This document shows, piece by piece, positions 18,080-26,676 of a DNA stretch of 64,000 nucleotides (positions are counted from its first letter, which is position 1; every line of letters begins with the position of its first letter). The stretch is from contig NZ_RCCC01000001.1 in the NCBI RefSeq assembly GCF_003663825.1, positions 938,501 through 1,002,500 of the forward strand, in the 5' to 3' direction. Position numbers and translations under genes: made by a program. The notes below the pieces were generated by a model. That model was not told where the DNA came from and did not search any database. It saw nothing but the letters and a program-made list of their open reading frames with translations. Source of the stretch: Acidovorax sp. 106. Lineage in GTDB: Bacteria; Pseudomonadota; Gammaproteobacteria; Burkholderiales; Burkholderiaceae_C.

Positions 18080-19492
18080 GTGAAATCATTGGCTCCCAAC
18101 GCCCCTTCTGGCCACAGCAACCACCGCAGCCTCATGCGGTTTTTGGCATTGCTGGCACTACTGCTCAGCGCCTACGCCATCTGGTTGTTGACCTTCTGGC
18201 CTGGGGTGTTGGGTGAAGACAGCGTAGCCATCCTGCTGGAAGTCCAGAACCCCGAGGCTTTCCGCTCGGGCAAGACGGTTGTCTGGTATTACTTTGTCAA
18301 ACTGCTGTACGGCACCACCGGGCATGTGGAGGCACCGATCGCCGCGGCACTGGTGCTGTGCGCAGTGATGTTCGCCCGCATGCAGGCTTGGTACTGGGAC
18401 CAAGGCTTTTATAAAACCTTGCTGTTCGCGCTGCTGACCATCGCACTGGCGCCCCACATGATTTACTTCATGGGCACGCTGTACCCTGACGGCCTGTTTG
18501 CGGTGGCATCGGCTGCCTTGCTGTTTGAGGTGTGGCTGTGCGTGCAGCGCCGATCAGCGTCTGCAGCGTCTTTGCTTGTGATTGCCATCGCGCTGCCGTT
18601 TGCTGCGTTTGCTCGGCCCAATGGGCTGGTGTTTCTGGCGCCCCTGGTGCTCGCCAGCCTGTGGCTGGATGCACGTGGCCGCCTGCGGGTGCTGCTCATC
18701 ACCGCAGCTTGGTCGGCTGTGGTCTTTGGCGGCAATCAACTGCACAAATCCACCACGCAAGAGACGCAGTTTCCGCTAGCGGCTTTTGAGACGGCGGGCT
18801 TTTTGCAAAAGCGGGCGATGAACGAACTCTGGGCCCTTTACCCCCACATGAACGACCCCTGGGTGCTGCAAAAACCCAAGGTGTCTCCCGCAACCATTGA
18901 GGCCCTGAGCCACCGAGGCCCGCTGGAGAAAATCCAGCAGTACCGTGACCCTGCCTATTGGGACATGCTGGTCTTCCACCCGAACGGCCCGCAAATCGGT
19001 GCGCTGTCAGACGCAGACAAGCAAACAGTGGTGAAGGAGTTCTGGACCTACAACCTTTGGCAGAACCTGCCTGACTTCATCGGCAGCCGGGTCAATGTGT
19101 TTTTGGCAGCGGCCTTGGCGCAGGGCGGATTCCCTGCGCTGTCTTACTCGACCAATGTGCTGCCCCGAATAGCGTCTTCGTCAGAATACAGAGCATGGGG
19201 GTGGACAACGCTGGAGCGCTGGTTGCAACGCATCCATGCCAAAAGCTACGCATGGCGTTGGGTGCTGTGGACACCCTGGGTGGGTTTTGCATTGCTTTTC
19301 TGGGCCATGGCCCGGGGAGCACTGCACAGGGACAAGGCAATGCTGCTGATTGCCGTGCCGATGTTGGTTCAACTGGGGGGCGTTTTCATCTTTTCGATCG
19401 CGGGTGAATACCGCTACCTGCTGCCCTTCTTCACCCTGCCACTCGCGCTACTGCCTGCCATGGCCAAGAGACGCTCCACCCTCCAACCCTGA
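18080..19492 (+). CDS. Large polytopic membrane protein, probable GT-C glycosyltransferase
   Basis: 470 residues from a GTG with about ten hydrophobic helices. After TM1 the loop reads WPGVLGEDSVAILLEVQNPE; an acidic residue pair placed there resembles GT-C enzymes (GT39/GT83), but I do not recognise a named family. A long extracytoplasmic segment (about 240-340) precedes the last helices, and SIAGEYRYLLPFFTLPLAL near the C-terminus is typical of dolichyl-type mannosyltransferases. Context (flippase plus GT2 just upstream) supports a transferase acting outside the membrane. An O-antigen polymerase or ligase is the alternative. Confidence 0.65.
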   Translation: MKSLAPNAPSGHSNHRSLMRFLALLALLLSAYAIWLLTFWPGVLGEDSVAILLEVQNPEAFRSGKTVVWYYFVKLLYGTTGHVEAPIAAALVLCAVMFARMQAWYWDQGFYKTLLFALLTIALAPHMIYFMGTLYPDGLFAVASAALLFEVWLCVQRRSASAASLLVIAIALPFAAFARPNGLVFLAPLVLASLWLDARGRLRVLLITAAWSAVVFGGNQLHKSTTQETQFPLAAFETAGFLQKRAMNELWALYPHMNDPWVLQKPKVSPATIEALSHRGPLEKIQQYRDPAYWDMLVFHPNGPQIGALSDADKQTVVKEFWTYNLWQNLPDFIGSRVNVFLAAALAQGGFPALSYSTNVLPRIASSSEYRAWGWTTLERWLQRIHAKSYAWRWVLWTPWVGFALLFWAMARGALHRDKAMLLIAVPMLVQLGGVFIFSIAGEYRYLLPFFTLPLALLPAMAKRRSTLQP

Positions 19493-19643
19493 GCCCTGCT
19501 ACATCTGCAGTGCAGCACCTGGTTCCGACGGGGCCGCCAAGAGTGTGCCGCCACACGATGAAGCAAGCACACGTCGACGCTCTCGCCGCACACCAGACGA
19601 TCACCCTCTAGCGCAACATCGCGCCCCCCTCTGCGTGACCTTC

Positions 19644-20684
19644 ATGAAGCACAAACTTAACTGGATTCAAGCCCTGCGCGGCTTCGCTGCACTGATGGTG
19701 CTGTTTTTTCACATGCGCCCCCACTGGGAGCTGACGCCAACACTCGCCGCATTCAGCGGCATCACACAATGAGGCTTTGCTGGGGTAGACATATTTTTTG
19801 CATTGAGTGGCTTTGTGGTGTATCGGTCTGCACGCCACGCCGTGCCCGCGCAGGGTATTTTGCTGTTCGTCAAAAGACGCCTATTGCGCATCTACCTGGG
19901 CTATTGGCCTGTCCTGCTGCTGGTCGCTTTAACCACGGTATTTGTGTACCACGGCGAACTGCCAACTCTGAAAAAGATGGTGTTCAGCACGCTACTGCTG
20001 TACCCCAACATATGGGACAACTGGCTACCACCCGCGTGGTCTTTGACAATGGAAATTTACTTCTACCTGTGGATAGCTGCCGTCGCGCTGCTGCCCCAGC
20101 GATACCAAGTGAAGGCGATTGTCTGTGGCATCACACTATTGGCGGCCTGGGGCATTGGCTGGCTGGTGGCTGACCGCGCGGCCGTATTCGCAGGTCAGCA
20201 GCCGCTTCGCTACACGCTCACGGGATTGGGCCTAGAGTTTCTCGCGGGCGCCCTGGTTGGGCATGTTTACGATAACAAATCACAGCCGTTTCGCAGACCG
20301 TACGTCGCAATAGCGGTGTGCCTGGGACTCATGGCTGCAGGTGTCGCTCTCGGAATGACATCCCCCTACTTTGATCGCATCGAGGTCATGCGGGCGGGCA
20401 GCTTTGGGGTCATGGGCGTTGCAGCACTGGTGGCAGCACTTGCGCTGGAGCAAACACGCCATGCACCACCCACTTGGCTCGTGACGCTGGGGGATGCATC
20501 GTTTAGCCTCTATTTGCTGCACACCTTTTTGCTCGATCTCAGCGGCAAAGTGCGCATGAGTCTTGGAATCGCCTCCCCAGAGGCATTGCTGGCGTTTTTG
20601 CTAGCACTCCCGGTGGTCATCGCCATGGTCAGCAAACTTTGGTACGTCACGGTCGAAAAGCCCATCATGAAAGCAGCACTTTGA
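19644..20684 (+). pseudogene. OafA-type acyltransferase interrupted by an in-frame TGA
   Basis: From the ATG at 19644 the frame reads NWIQALRGFAALMVLFFHMRPHW, the catalytic start of the acyltransferase 3 family, then meets TGA at 19770-19772, after which the same frame continues without shift through GFAGVDIFFALSGFVVYRS and about nine more helices to 20684. Without the stop the protein would be 346 residues, a normal length. The stop falls where related proteins often have Trp before GFAGVD, so a single TGG to TGA change explains it. It could be a recent pseudogene, a sequencing error, or a gene restarted from a downstream ATG (19803), which would lack the catalytic histidine. It follows the second glycan cassette. 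Confidence 0.85.
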
Positions 20685-21504
20685 ATGAAAGACTTTGCCC
20701 AGCGCGCGCCATCGACGTTGCAGAACATCCACGGCCTCTTCACCGACATCGATGACACCCTCACCACCGACGGTGACATCACCCCAAACGCCCTGCAAGC
20801 GCTGGCGGACCTGAAGGTGGCTGGGCTGAGCGTAGTGGCGATCACCGGCCGGCCGGTGGGGTGGCGTGAGCCGTTTGCGGTGCAGTGGCCGGTCGATGCG
20901 ATCGTGGCGGGAAATGGGGCTGTGGCTTTGCGGCTGGCGGCTGCGGAGGGTTTGAATGAAATTGGCCTCTAGCACTTATCAAATAAGCGCTGGAAGCTAT
21001 CAAAATCATACCAACAGCCCCTTGCGGTGCGGCAGCACAACTACGCGCGCATGTAGCAGGTGCTGGCGCAGATCGAGGCCGAGGTGCCTAGTGCGCGCCG
21101 GACCACGGACTCGGCGGGGCGGGAGACGGACATTGCCATTGACCACAGCGAGTTCACGCAGCTGCCGCAGGATGCCATCGACCATGCCGTAAGCATCATG
21201 CAAGCAGCGGGCATGAATGCCGCGGATGAGCAGCATCCACATCAATGGCTCGTTTGGTGACCACAACAAGCTCGAAGGCGCGCTCTGGATCGTGCGCGAG
21301 CTGTGGGCGCGGAACCTGGATGCAGAGATGGACCGCTGGGTCTATGGGGACGAATCGACCAATGACCAGCTGATGGTCCAGCACTTTGCGCACAGTGTGG
21401 GCGTGGCCAACGTGGAGCGGTTTGTGCCGCAATTGCAGCACCTGCCGCGCTATATGCCCAGGGTGAACGAGCATGTGGGGTTAGCGTTGCAAAACGCAGG
21501 CTGA
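20685..21504 (+). pseudogene. Decayed copy of HAD-IIB phosphatase (paralogue of 21968-22777)
   Basis: The first 90 codons match the intact downstream gene well (GLFTDIDDTLTTDGDITPNALQALADLK, ITGRPVGW, VAGNGAVAL) but stop at a TAG at 20970-20972 supplied by an inserted two-hairpin repeat. After the repeat, similarity resumes in another frame (IEAEVPSARRTTDSAGRETDIAIDHSEF), with a further TAG at 21054-21056, and a second shift leads to SSIHINGSFGDHNKLEGALWIVREL and YGDESTNDQLMVQHFAHSVGVAN. So there are one repeat insertion with loss of about 30 codons, one nonsense codon and at least one frameshift. The motif IV GDSGND is also changed to GDESTND. It begins at the base after the acyltransferase stop. 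Confidence 0.88.
20959..21010 (+). repeat. Two-hairpin dispersed repeat, copy 2 (inside the HAD pseudogene)
   Basis: Starts AAATTGGCCTCTAGCACTTATC, then AAATAAGCGCTGGAAGCTATC. The TAG within CCTCTAGC ends the first HAD fragment. Hairpin 1 has one mismatch and hairpin 2 is degraded, as expected if it drifts within a dead gene. Confidence 0.85.
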
Positions 21505-21535
21505 GCCGCTTTGCGTGGGGACTCAGAACAGATTT

Positions 21536-21904
21536 TCACGGCCGGTATTCCCACCCGTGAGGATTGGTGTCCTTTTGCATGCACAGCGCCAGCCCTAACT
21601 CCGTGACCGACCCGCTGAAGCACACGAAGATCGCCTGGTGGGCGCCCCACTCACGCTGGCAGTGGCGCCGGAAGCTGGCCTTCAGGCGGCCCTGGCGGTG
21701 CTCTTCGGCCAGGGCCAGCACGGACGGGTTGCTGGCTTCGGCCTTGAACTCCATGACGAAGTCGCGCCACTGTGGCACCAGGCCCTGCAGCTTGTCCGCC
21801 GCACGCTGGCAGACGGCTGCGGAATCAACGGGCGCCTGCGCCAGGGCGGGGGCCACAGCACAGCCCCCAACACCCATCAAGAAGATCACGGCCCAACGCT
21901 GCAT
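21536..21904 (-). CDS. Small secreted protein of unknown function
   Basis: 122 residues that I do not recognise. It has a clear signal peptide (MQRWAVIFLMGVGGCAVAPALA, cleavage after ALA) and a mature part of about 100 residues with four cysteines (CQRAADKL, HCQREW, FVCFSG, LALCMQ), suggesting a small disulfide-bonded periplasmic or secreted domain. The ATG at 21902-21904 has GGAGG nine bases upstream; the longer open frame to 22504 is a shadow of the HAD gene. It lies between the two HAD copies on the opposite strand, divergent from the intact one. Confidence 0.7.
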   Translation of the reverse strand: MQRWAVIFLMGVGGCAVAPALAQAPVDSAAVCQRAADKLQGLVPQWRDFVMEFKAEASNPSVLALAEEHRQGRLKASFRRHCQREWGAHQAIFVCFSGSVTELGLALCMQKDTNPHGWEYRP

Positions 21905-21967
21905 GACAACGACCTCCACGACAATCGCACTCTTTGGCGCAAAAGCCTCAGCATAACGACAACCCGC

Positions 21968-22777
21968 ATGCAAGCCCTGAACCTTTGGCCCCAAGACGCC
22001 CGCCGCAACATCGTGGGCGTTTTCACCGACATCGACGATACCCTGACCACCGAGGGCGCCATCACGCCCGACGCACTGCAGGCACTGGCCGACCTGAAGG
22101 CTGCGGGCCTGATGGTCATCCCCATCACCGGGCGGCCGATTGGCTGGTGCGAACCCTTCATGGCCGGGCCTGCCGGTTCCACCTGGCCGGTGGATGCCAT
22201 GGTGGCGGAAAACGGGGCCGTGGCATTCACCCGGGGCACCGACCCGCAACCAGCGCTGGTCAAGCGCTACCAGCAAGACGCCGCCACGCGCAGCGCCCAC
22301 CAGGCGCGCATGCGCGAAATTGCCGCCCAGGTGGCAGCGGAAGTGCCCGGCGTGGCCCTGAGCCGCGACAGCGCTGGGCGCGAAACCGACCTGGCCTTTG
22401 ACTACGCCGAGTTCGACCAGCACACCCCCGAGACCGTGCAGCAGGTGCTGACCCTGCTGCAGCGCGAAGGCATGCAGACCACAGTGAGCAGCATCCACAT
22501 CCACGGCTGCTTTGGCGATTTCAACAAATGGCAGGGCGCCAACTGGATCGTGCGCGAACTGCTGGGCCGCAATCTGGCGCAGGAGCTGGACCGCTGGGTG
22601 TTTGTGGGCGACTCAGGCAACGACCAGGCGATGTTCCAGCACTTCACCCACAGCGTGGGCGTGGCCAACATTGCGCGCTTTGTGCCGCAGCTCACACACC
22701 TGCCGCGCTATGTGGCCCAGGGCGAACGCGGCGCAGGGTTTGCCGAAGTGGCGCGGGAGATTCTGGCGGGCCGGTGA
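21968..22777 (+). CDS. HAD-IIB family phosphatase (SPP/MPGP-like)
   Basis: 269 residues. Motif I is FTDIDDTLTTEG (two nucleophile/acid aspartates), motif II ITGRP, and motif IV FVGDSGNDQAMF, the signature of Cof/SPP-type HAD-IIB phosphatases; the cap contains SSIHIHGCFGDFNKWQGANW. The nearest characterised families hydrolyse sugar phosphates such as sucrose-6-phosphate or mannosyl-3-phosphoglycerate; no substrate can be assigned. The start ATG at 21968 fits the paralogue. A decayed copy lies 1.3 kb upstream in the same orientation, so the region was duplicated before decay. No strong ribosome site. Confidence 0.88.
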   Translation: MQALNLWPQDARRNIVGVFTDIDDTLTTEGAITPDALQALADLKAAGLMVIPITGRPIGWCEPFMAGPAGSTWPVDAMVAENGAVAFTRGTDPQPALVKRYQQDAATRSAHQARMREIAAQVAAEVPGVALSRDSAGRETDLAFDYAEFDQHTPETVQQVLTLLQREGMQTTVSSIHIHGCFGDFNKWQGANWIVRELLGRNLAQELDRWVFVGDSGNDQAMFQHFTHSVGVANIARFVPQLTHLPRYVAQGERGAGFAEVAREILAGR

Positions 22778-22844
22778 GGTAGCGGGCGCACGCAGTGAAA
22801 GCATTCCGGGCGCGAAAGCCCCGAGCGCTGCTGTTTATTTTGAA

Positions 22845-22903
22845 TGGAAACAGGCCCTAGCGCTTTATGGACAAGCGCTGACAGCTATTAATTCAATAGC
22901 AAA
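22845..22903 (+). repeat. Two-hairpin dispersed repeat, copy 3
   Basis: AACAGGCCCTAGCGCTTTATGG then ACAAGCGCTGACAGCTATT-AATTC-AATAGC. It lies between the convergent HAD and ROK genes. The second hairpin has six paired bases. A TGCAC tandem repeat follows immediately. Confidence 0.85.
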
Positions 22904-22905
22904 CT

Positions 22906-22940
22906 TGCACTGCACTGCACTGCACTGCACTGCACTGCAC
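22906..22940 (+). repeat. Pentanucleotide tandem repeat (TGCAC) x 7
   Basis: Seven perfect TGCAC units in 35 bases, abutting repeat copy 3 and lying 26 bases beyond the ROK regulator stop codon. A perfect short tandem repeat of this kind can change length by slippage. It is outside coding sequence, in the convergent intergenic gap, so at most it would affect transcript ends. Confidence 0.95.
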
Positions 22941-22965
22941 CGCGACGCTGCCGCGCGCCAAAGCA

Positions 22966-24234
22966 TCAGGCCTTGAGAAAAATCTCGTGGTCTGGCGCAA
23001 AGCAGGTGTGCAGTGGCAGCAGCGCACCGCCCAAGGCGCGGGCGTCTGAGCCGATGCTGCCCAGCTCCAGCCGGGGCGGCTGGTGCAGGCCTTCCCAGTT
23101 GTAGTCGGCCAGCGACTGGCGCACGCCTTCGCACAGGGCCTGCAGCAGCTCGGGGGCGGCGGCGCCGTCCAGAACGACGGCATCCAGGTCCAGAAAGGCC
23201 GCGCCCGAGACCACGCAATGCGCCAGTGCCCGCGCGGCATGGGCGATCCAGGCGCGGCTGTGTTCCAGCCACGGTGCCTGCAGCACGCGCTTGTCGTAGG
23301 CGGCCATGGGGTCTAGCCCGTGTTCGCGAAAGCGCTGCTCCAGCTCCCACAGCGAGGCCTGGCTGATGAGCTGCGCGGGCGCCTGGCCCGGTTGCGCGGG
23401 GGCCAGCGGCAGCGAGGCTACCGCACCCGCGTTGCCGTGCAGGCCCCGATGCAGGTGCGAATTGATGACCAGCCCGCCGCCCACAAAGGTGTCCATGAAC
23501 AGGTACAAAAAGCTCGGGATGTCGCGCCCGCGCCCCTGCAGCAGCTCAGCCACGCACGCGGCCGAAGTGTCTTTGGCAAAGCTCACGGGTAAGTCGGTCA
23601 TCTGCTGCACCTGCTCGCCCAGGTCGATGTTGTTCCAGGCTTCAGACTGCGCCTCGGTCAGCCCCAGCATGCGGTGCCAGCCGCCGAGCTGAAAAGGTGC
23701 CGCCACGCCTACGCCCACCACGCGCGAGCGCAACGGGCCCAGGCCGTCGAGCAACTGGTTCAGGTGCGTGCGGATGGCGGGCAGCAGCACGTCGATGTCA
23801 GGGAAGGCGTAGTCCAGCACCACGCGCTCGCGCACATGGCCGGTGAAGTCCACCAGCAGCCAGTCGGCGCTGCGCCGGCCAATCTTGATGCCGATGGCAA
23901 AGGCGCCGTCGGGGTTCAGGCCGATGGGGACAGAGGGCTGGCCCACGCGGCCGCGCACCGGGGCCTCGCGGCGCAGTAATTGGTCTTCATCCAGCCGAGC
24001 GGTGATAAGGCCAATGGTCTGTGCAGTGAGCCCCGTCACCCGCGCCATCTCTGCCTTGGCCAGGCTGCCGTGGGTGCGCAGGGCCTGCAGCACCACGCGC
24101 TCGTTGAACTGGCGCAGCCCTACGTGGTTGGAGCCGCGCTGGCGCAGCAGGGCCGGGCCGTTGCTCAGAGGTTCGCCCACGTCTGCGGGGGGTGGAGATG
24201 GGTCAGTTTCCAGCATGGCGGGCGGAAGGTTCAT
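22966..24234 (-). CDS. ROK family transcriptional regulator (NagC/XylR type)
   Basis: 422 residues. An N-terminal winged helix (LRQFNERVVLQALRTHGSLAKAEMARVTGLTAQTIGLI) is followed by a ROK domain with GIKIGRRSADWLLVDF and, centrally, FVGGGLVINSHLHRGLHGNAGAV. The usual zinc-binding cysteine cluster of ROK kinases (CxCGxxGC) is absent. ROK regulators bind a sugar or sugar phosphate and usually repress uptake genes. It lies downstream of, and in the same orientation as, the sugar ABC operon, so it is the probable regulator of that operon and of the divergent PfkB kinase. The ATG at 24232-24234 is chosen; an ATG 8 codons upstream is possible. Confidence 0.88.
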   Translation of the reverse strand: MNLPPAMLETDPSPPPADVGEPLSNGPALLRQRGSNHVGLRQFNERVVLQALRTHGSLAKAEMARVTGLTAQTIGLITARLDEDQLLRREAPVRGRVGQPSVPIGLNPDGAFAIGIKIGRRSADWLLVDFTGHVRERVVLDYAFPDIDVLLPAIRTHLNQLLDGLGPLRSRVVGVGVAAPFQLGGWHRMLGLTEAQSEAWNNIDLGEQVQQMTDLPVSFAKDTSAACVAELLQGRGRDIPSFLYLFMDTFVGGGLVINSHLHRGLHGNAGAVASLPLAPAQPGQAPAQLISQASLWELEQRFREHGLDPMAAYDKRVLQAPWLEHSRAWIAHAARALAHCVVSGAAFLDLDAVVLDGAAAPELLQALCEGVRQSLADYNWEGLHQPPRLELGSIGSDARALGGALLPLHTCFAPDHEIFLKA

Positions 24235-24260
24235 ACCAAGTGGCCTTCGAAAATACAAAA

Positions 24261-24330
24261 CCGTTCACGCTGAGCCTGTCGAAGCGCCGCACAGCCTAAG
24301 CCCTGGCTTCGACAAGCTCAGCCCGAACGG
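24261..24330. repeat. Inverted pair of REP-like sequences
   Basis: Two 25-nt arms, 24261-24285 and 24306-24330, match in inverted orientation at 22 of 25 positions (core GCTGAGCCTGTCGAAGC / GCTTCGACAAGCTCAGC). I recall this core as an abundant extragenic palindrome in many proteobacteria. It lies between fucU and the ROK gene, so it may act in mRNA 3'-end processing or attenuation. No T run follows. Confidence 0.85.
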
Positions 24331-24357
24331 TTCCCGGTTGATTGAACACGAGCCTGA

Positions 24358-24810
24358 TCAATCCCGCAGAGTGTCGCCGATGACGCCCTTGCGCAGCAGG
24401 AAGTTGCCCCAGGGCTGCAGCTCGCCCGTCACAACGATGGCATAGGCCTTTTTTACGCGCTCGTAGAAGGCAAAGCGCTCCACGCCTTCAGCCTGCGCGC
24501 TGCTCACGCCCTCACGTGCCAGCACGGCCAGAGTCTCGCGCTGCAGGGCCGAGCGGTACGGCGCCTCGGTGCCACCCACCTGCATGTAGGCCACAGGGTG
24601 GAACACGTCCTGCGCGAGGGGCAGCACACTGGCCACCGCTTGAACGGCACGTGCCATGCCGATGCCCGGCAGGCGCAGCACGGGCTTGCCAGCACCCAGG
24701 CTCATGGCGGTGAAGTTGGCGTCGGCCAGCACGATGGCGTCATCGTGGCCCATCTCAGCAAGCACCTTGAGCAGGTCGGGGGTCAGCAAGGGGTCGATGT
24801 TTTTGAGCAT
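24358..24810 (-). CDS. fucU: FucU/RbsD-family sugar mutarotase
   Basis: 150 residues. Starts MLKNIDPLLTPDLLKVLAEMGHDDAIVLADANF, the FucU pattern with the conserved His (GHDD) and Asp (DANF); it ends with GELQPWGNFLLRKGVI. Members interconvert sugar anomers (L-fucose or D-ribose type). The ATG at 24808-24810 is preferred over a TTG six codons earlier. It lies 10 bases after the ABC ATPase stop, so it belongs to the sugar uptake operon and would supply the right anomer to the kinase or to catabolism. Confidence 0.9.
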   Translation of the reverse strand: MLKNIDPLLTPDLLKVLAEMGHDDAIVLADANFTAMSLGAGKPVLRLPGIGMARAVQAVASVLPLAQDVFHPVAYMQVGGTEAPYRSALQRETLAVLAREGVSSAQAEGVERFAFYERVKKAYAIVVTGELQPWGNFLLRKGVIGDTLRD

Positions 24811-24820
24811 GGCAGCGTCT

Positions 24821-25636
24821 TCAAGCAAGGCATTCAGCAGGCAAATCAGACGCAGCCATGGCCCCGGTCATCACGGCCACGGTGTCGCTCATGCTGATCT
24901 TTTTGGGGTTGACCACGGCGGCGCGCTTGCCCAGGCGGGCAATGTGGATGCGGTCGGCAATCTCGAACACATGGGGCATGTTGTGGCTGATGAGGATCAC
25001 GGGCAGGCCCTTGTCGCGCACGCGGCGGATCAGCTCCAGCACCATGTTGCCTTCCTTCACGCCGAGGGCGGCGGTGGGCTCGTCCATGATGACGACATGG
25101 CGCGCAAACGCTGCAGCCCGGGCCACAGCCACGCACTGGCGCTGACCGCCCGAGAGGGTTTCCACCGCCTGTGTCATGGAGCGGATGCCCACCTTCAGCT
25201 CGGCCATGCGGGCCACGCTTTCTTCGAGCATCTTCTTCTTGTCGAGCATGCGCAGTGCGCTGCCCAGCAAGCCGGGGCGCAGCAGTTCGCGGCCCAGAAA
25301 AAGGTTCTCGGCAATCGTCATGGCCGGGGCCACGGCCAGGTCCTGGTACACGGTCTCGATGCCTGCCTTGCGGGCGTCGATGGGGCTTTTGAACTGGATG
25401 CGCTGACCGTCAAGCAGGATCTCGCCTTCATCGGGCACGGTGGCACCGGACAGCGCCTTGATGAGGCTGGACTTGCCCGCGCCGTTGTCGCCGATCACGG
25501 CCAGGATTTCGCCAGCGCGCAGTTCAAAGTCAGCGCCATCGAGCGCGGTGACCTGCCCATAGCGCTTGACCAGGCCCTTGGCCTGCATGACCAGCGGGGC
25601 GTTCGCTGCTTGAGTCGTCTGTGTGGAGGTGCTCAT
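24821..25636 (-). CDS. frcA: Sugar ABC transporter ATP-binding protein (FrcA-like, single NBD)
   Basis: 271 residues with one nucleotide-binding domain: Walker A GDNGAGKSSL, Q-loop VYQDLAV, signature LSGGQRQ, Walker B VVIMDEPTAAL and switch His in LISHNM. Most CUT2 sugar transporters have a fused double ATPase (about 500 residues); a single NBD is the FrcA form known for fructose uptake. Start at the ATG 25634-25636; a TTG two codons earlier is nearer a GGAG site. It lies directly after the permease stop. The frc name is by family resemblance, not proof of fructose specificity. Confidence 0.85.
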   Translation of the reverse strand: MSTSTQTTQAANAPLVMQAKGLVKRYGQVTALDGADFELRAGEILAVIGDNGAGKSSLIKALSGATVPDEGEILLDGQRIQFKSPIDARKAGIETVYQDLAVAPAMTIAENLFLGRELLRPGLLGSALRMLDKKKMLEESVARMAELKVGIRSMTQAVETLSGGQRQCVAVARAAAFARHVVIMDEPTAALGVKEGNMVLELIRRVRDKGLPVILISHNMPHVFEIADRIHIARLGKRAAVVNPKKISMSDTVAVMTGAMAASDLPAECLA

Positions 25637-25638
25637 GG

Positions 25639-26598
25639 TCAACGCACTCCTTTGCGCGAGATTTGGTCGGTGGCCACGGCCAGGATCACGAGGATGCCGG
25701 TGACCAAAATCTGGTAGACGGACGACACACCCATCAGTGTGAGCCCGTTGCGGAAGACGCCCACGATGAGCGCCCCCACCAGCGTGCCCAATATGACGCC
25801 GCGCCCGCCAAAGAGGCTGGTGCCGCCCAGCACCACGGCGCTAATGGCGTCGAGGTTTTCTGTCTGCCCGGCATTGGGGTCACCCGCGCCGGTGCGCGCC
25901 ACCGACAGCAACGCGGCAATGCCGTAGAACACCCCGGCCAGCATGTACACGCCCAGCAGCACCTTGTCGGTGGCAATGCCGGTGAGGCGCGTGGCCTCGG
26001 GGTTGTTGCCCACGGCGTAGATGTGGCGGCCAGGAGCCGTCTCGCGCAAAAAGAACCACATGGACAGGTACAGCGCCAGCATCAGCACCGCGCCCCACAC
26101 CACGGCGGTGCCACCGAGCTGGAAGGTGTTGCCCAGGAAGGTCATGCCCGCAGGGATGTCGGTGATGGTTTGCGCGCCCGAATACAGCTGCGTGGCGGCA
26201 AAGGCGATGTTGAGTGTGCCCAGCGTCACGATGAACGGGGGCAGCTTGACCTTGGTGACCAAGAGGCCGTTGACCATGCCAAACAGCGTGGTCACCGCCA
26301 TGCCGCAGGCAATGGCCACGGGGGCTGAGAGGCCGTAGTCCGACGCCACCTTGGTCATCACAATGCCGCCCAGCGCCATGACCATGCCGCACGACAAGTC
26401 GATGCCTGCGGTGAGGATGACCAGCGTCTGGCCGATGGCGATCACGCCCACCACCATCACCTGCTGCAAGATGAGCGCAAAGTTCTGCGCCGACAAAAAC
26501 CGGTCGCTTTGCAATGCAAAAAAGCCGCAGGCCAGCAGCAGCGCAATGAAAGGCCCGAGCGTGGCCAACGGCGGGAGCTTGGAGGCAGTGGTGTTCAT
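25639..26598 (-). CDS. frcC: Sugar ABC transporter permease (FrcC-like, CUT2)
   Basis: 319 residues and about nine to ten hydrophobic helices. It contains the CUT2 permease segments GQTLVILTAGIDLSCGMVMALGG and NPEATRLTGI, and LGGTSLFGGRGVILGTLVGALIVG near the C-terminus. It forms the membrane channel for the ATPase encoded downstream. It is 78 bases after the binding protein gene and almost touches the ATPase gene. No clear ribosome site. Confidence 0.92.
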   Translation of the reverse strand: MNTTASKLPPLATLGPFIALLLACGFFALQSDRFLSAQNFALILQQVMVVGVIAIGQTLVILTAGIDLSCGMVMALGGIVMTKVASDYGLSAPVAIACGMAVTTLFGMVNGLLVTKVKLPPFIVTLGTLNIAFAATQLYSGAQTITDIPAGMTFLGNTFQLGGTAVVWGAVLMLALYLSMWFFLRETAPGRHIYAVGNNPEATRLTGIATDKVLLGVYMLAGVFYGIAALLSVARTGAGDPNAGQTENLDAISAVVLGGTSLFGGRGVILGTLVGALIVGVFRNGLTLMGVSSVYQILVTGILVILAVATDQISRKGVR

Positions 26599-26676
26599 GG
26601 CTTGGAAAGAGGTCGGTCAGTCAGCGCGCCGGGCATCAGCCCGGCGCAACGCGGTCAGCGACGAGGAGCCAAAAGC

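Noticed and set aside
19770..19772. TGA as a selenocysteine codon
   Set aside because: Acyltransferase 3 proteins are not selenoproteins, the place is normally Trp-like, and no SECIS-like hairpin was evident just after it.
21536..22504. 322-codon leftward frame covering the intact HAD gene
   Set aside because: Only its last 122 codons (from 21904, with signal peptide and GGAGG) look real; the rest is a shadow of the HAD gene.
22906..22940. TGCAC tract as a CRISPR-like array
   Set aside because: Units are five bases and contiguous, with no spacers.
24261..24330. REP-like pair as the fucU terminator
   Set aside because: No T run on either side; the core matches a widespread extragenic palindrome instead.
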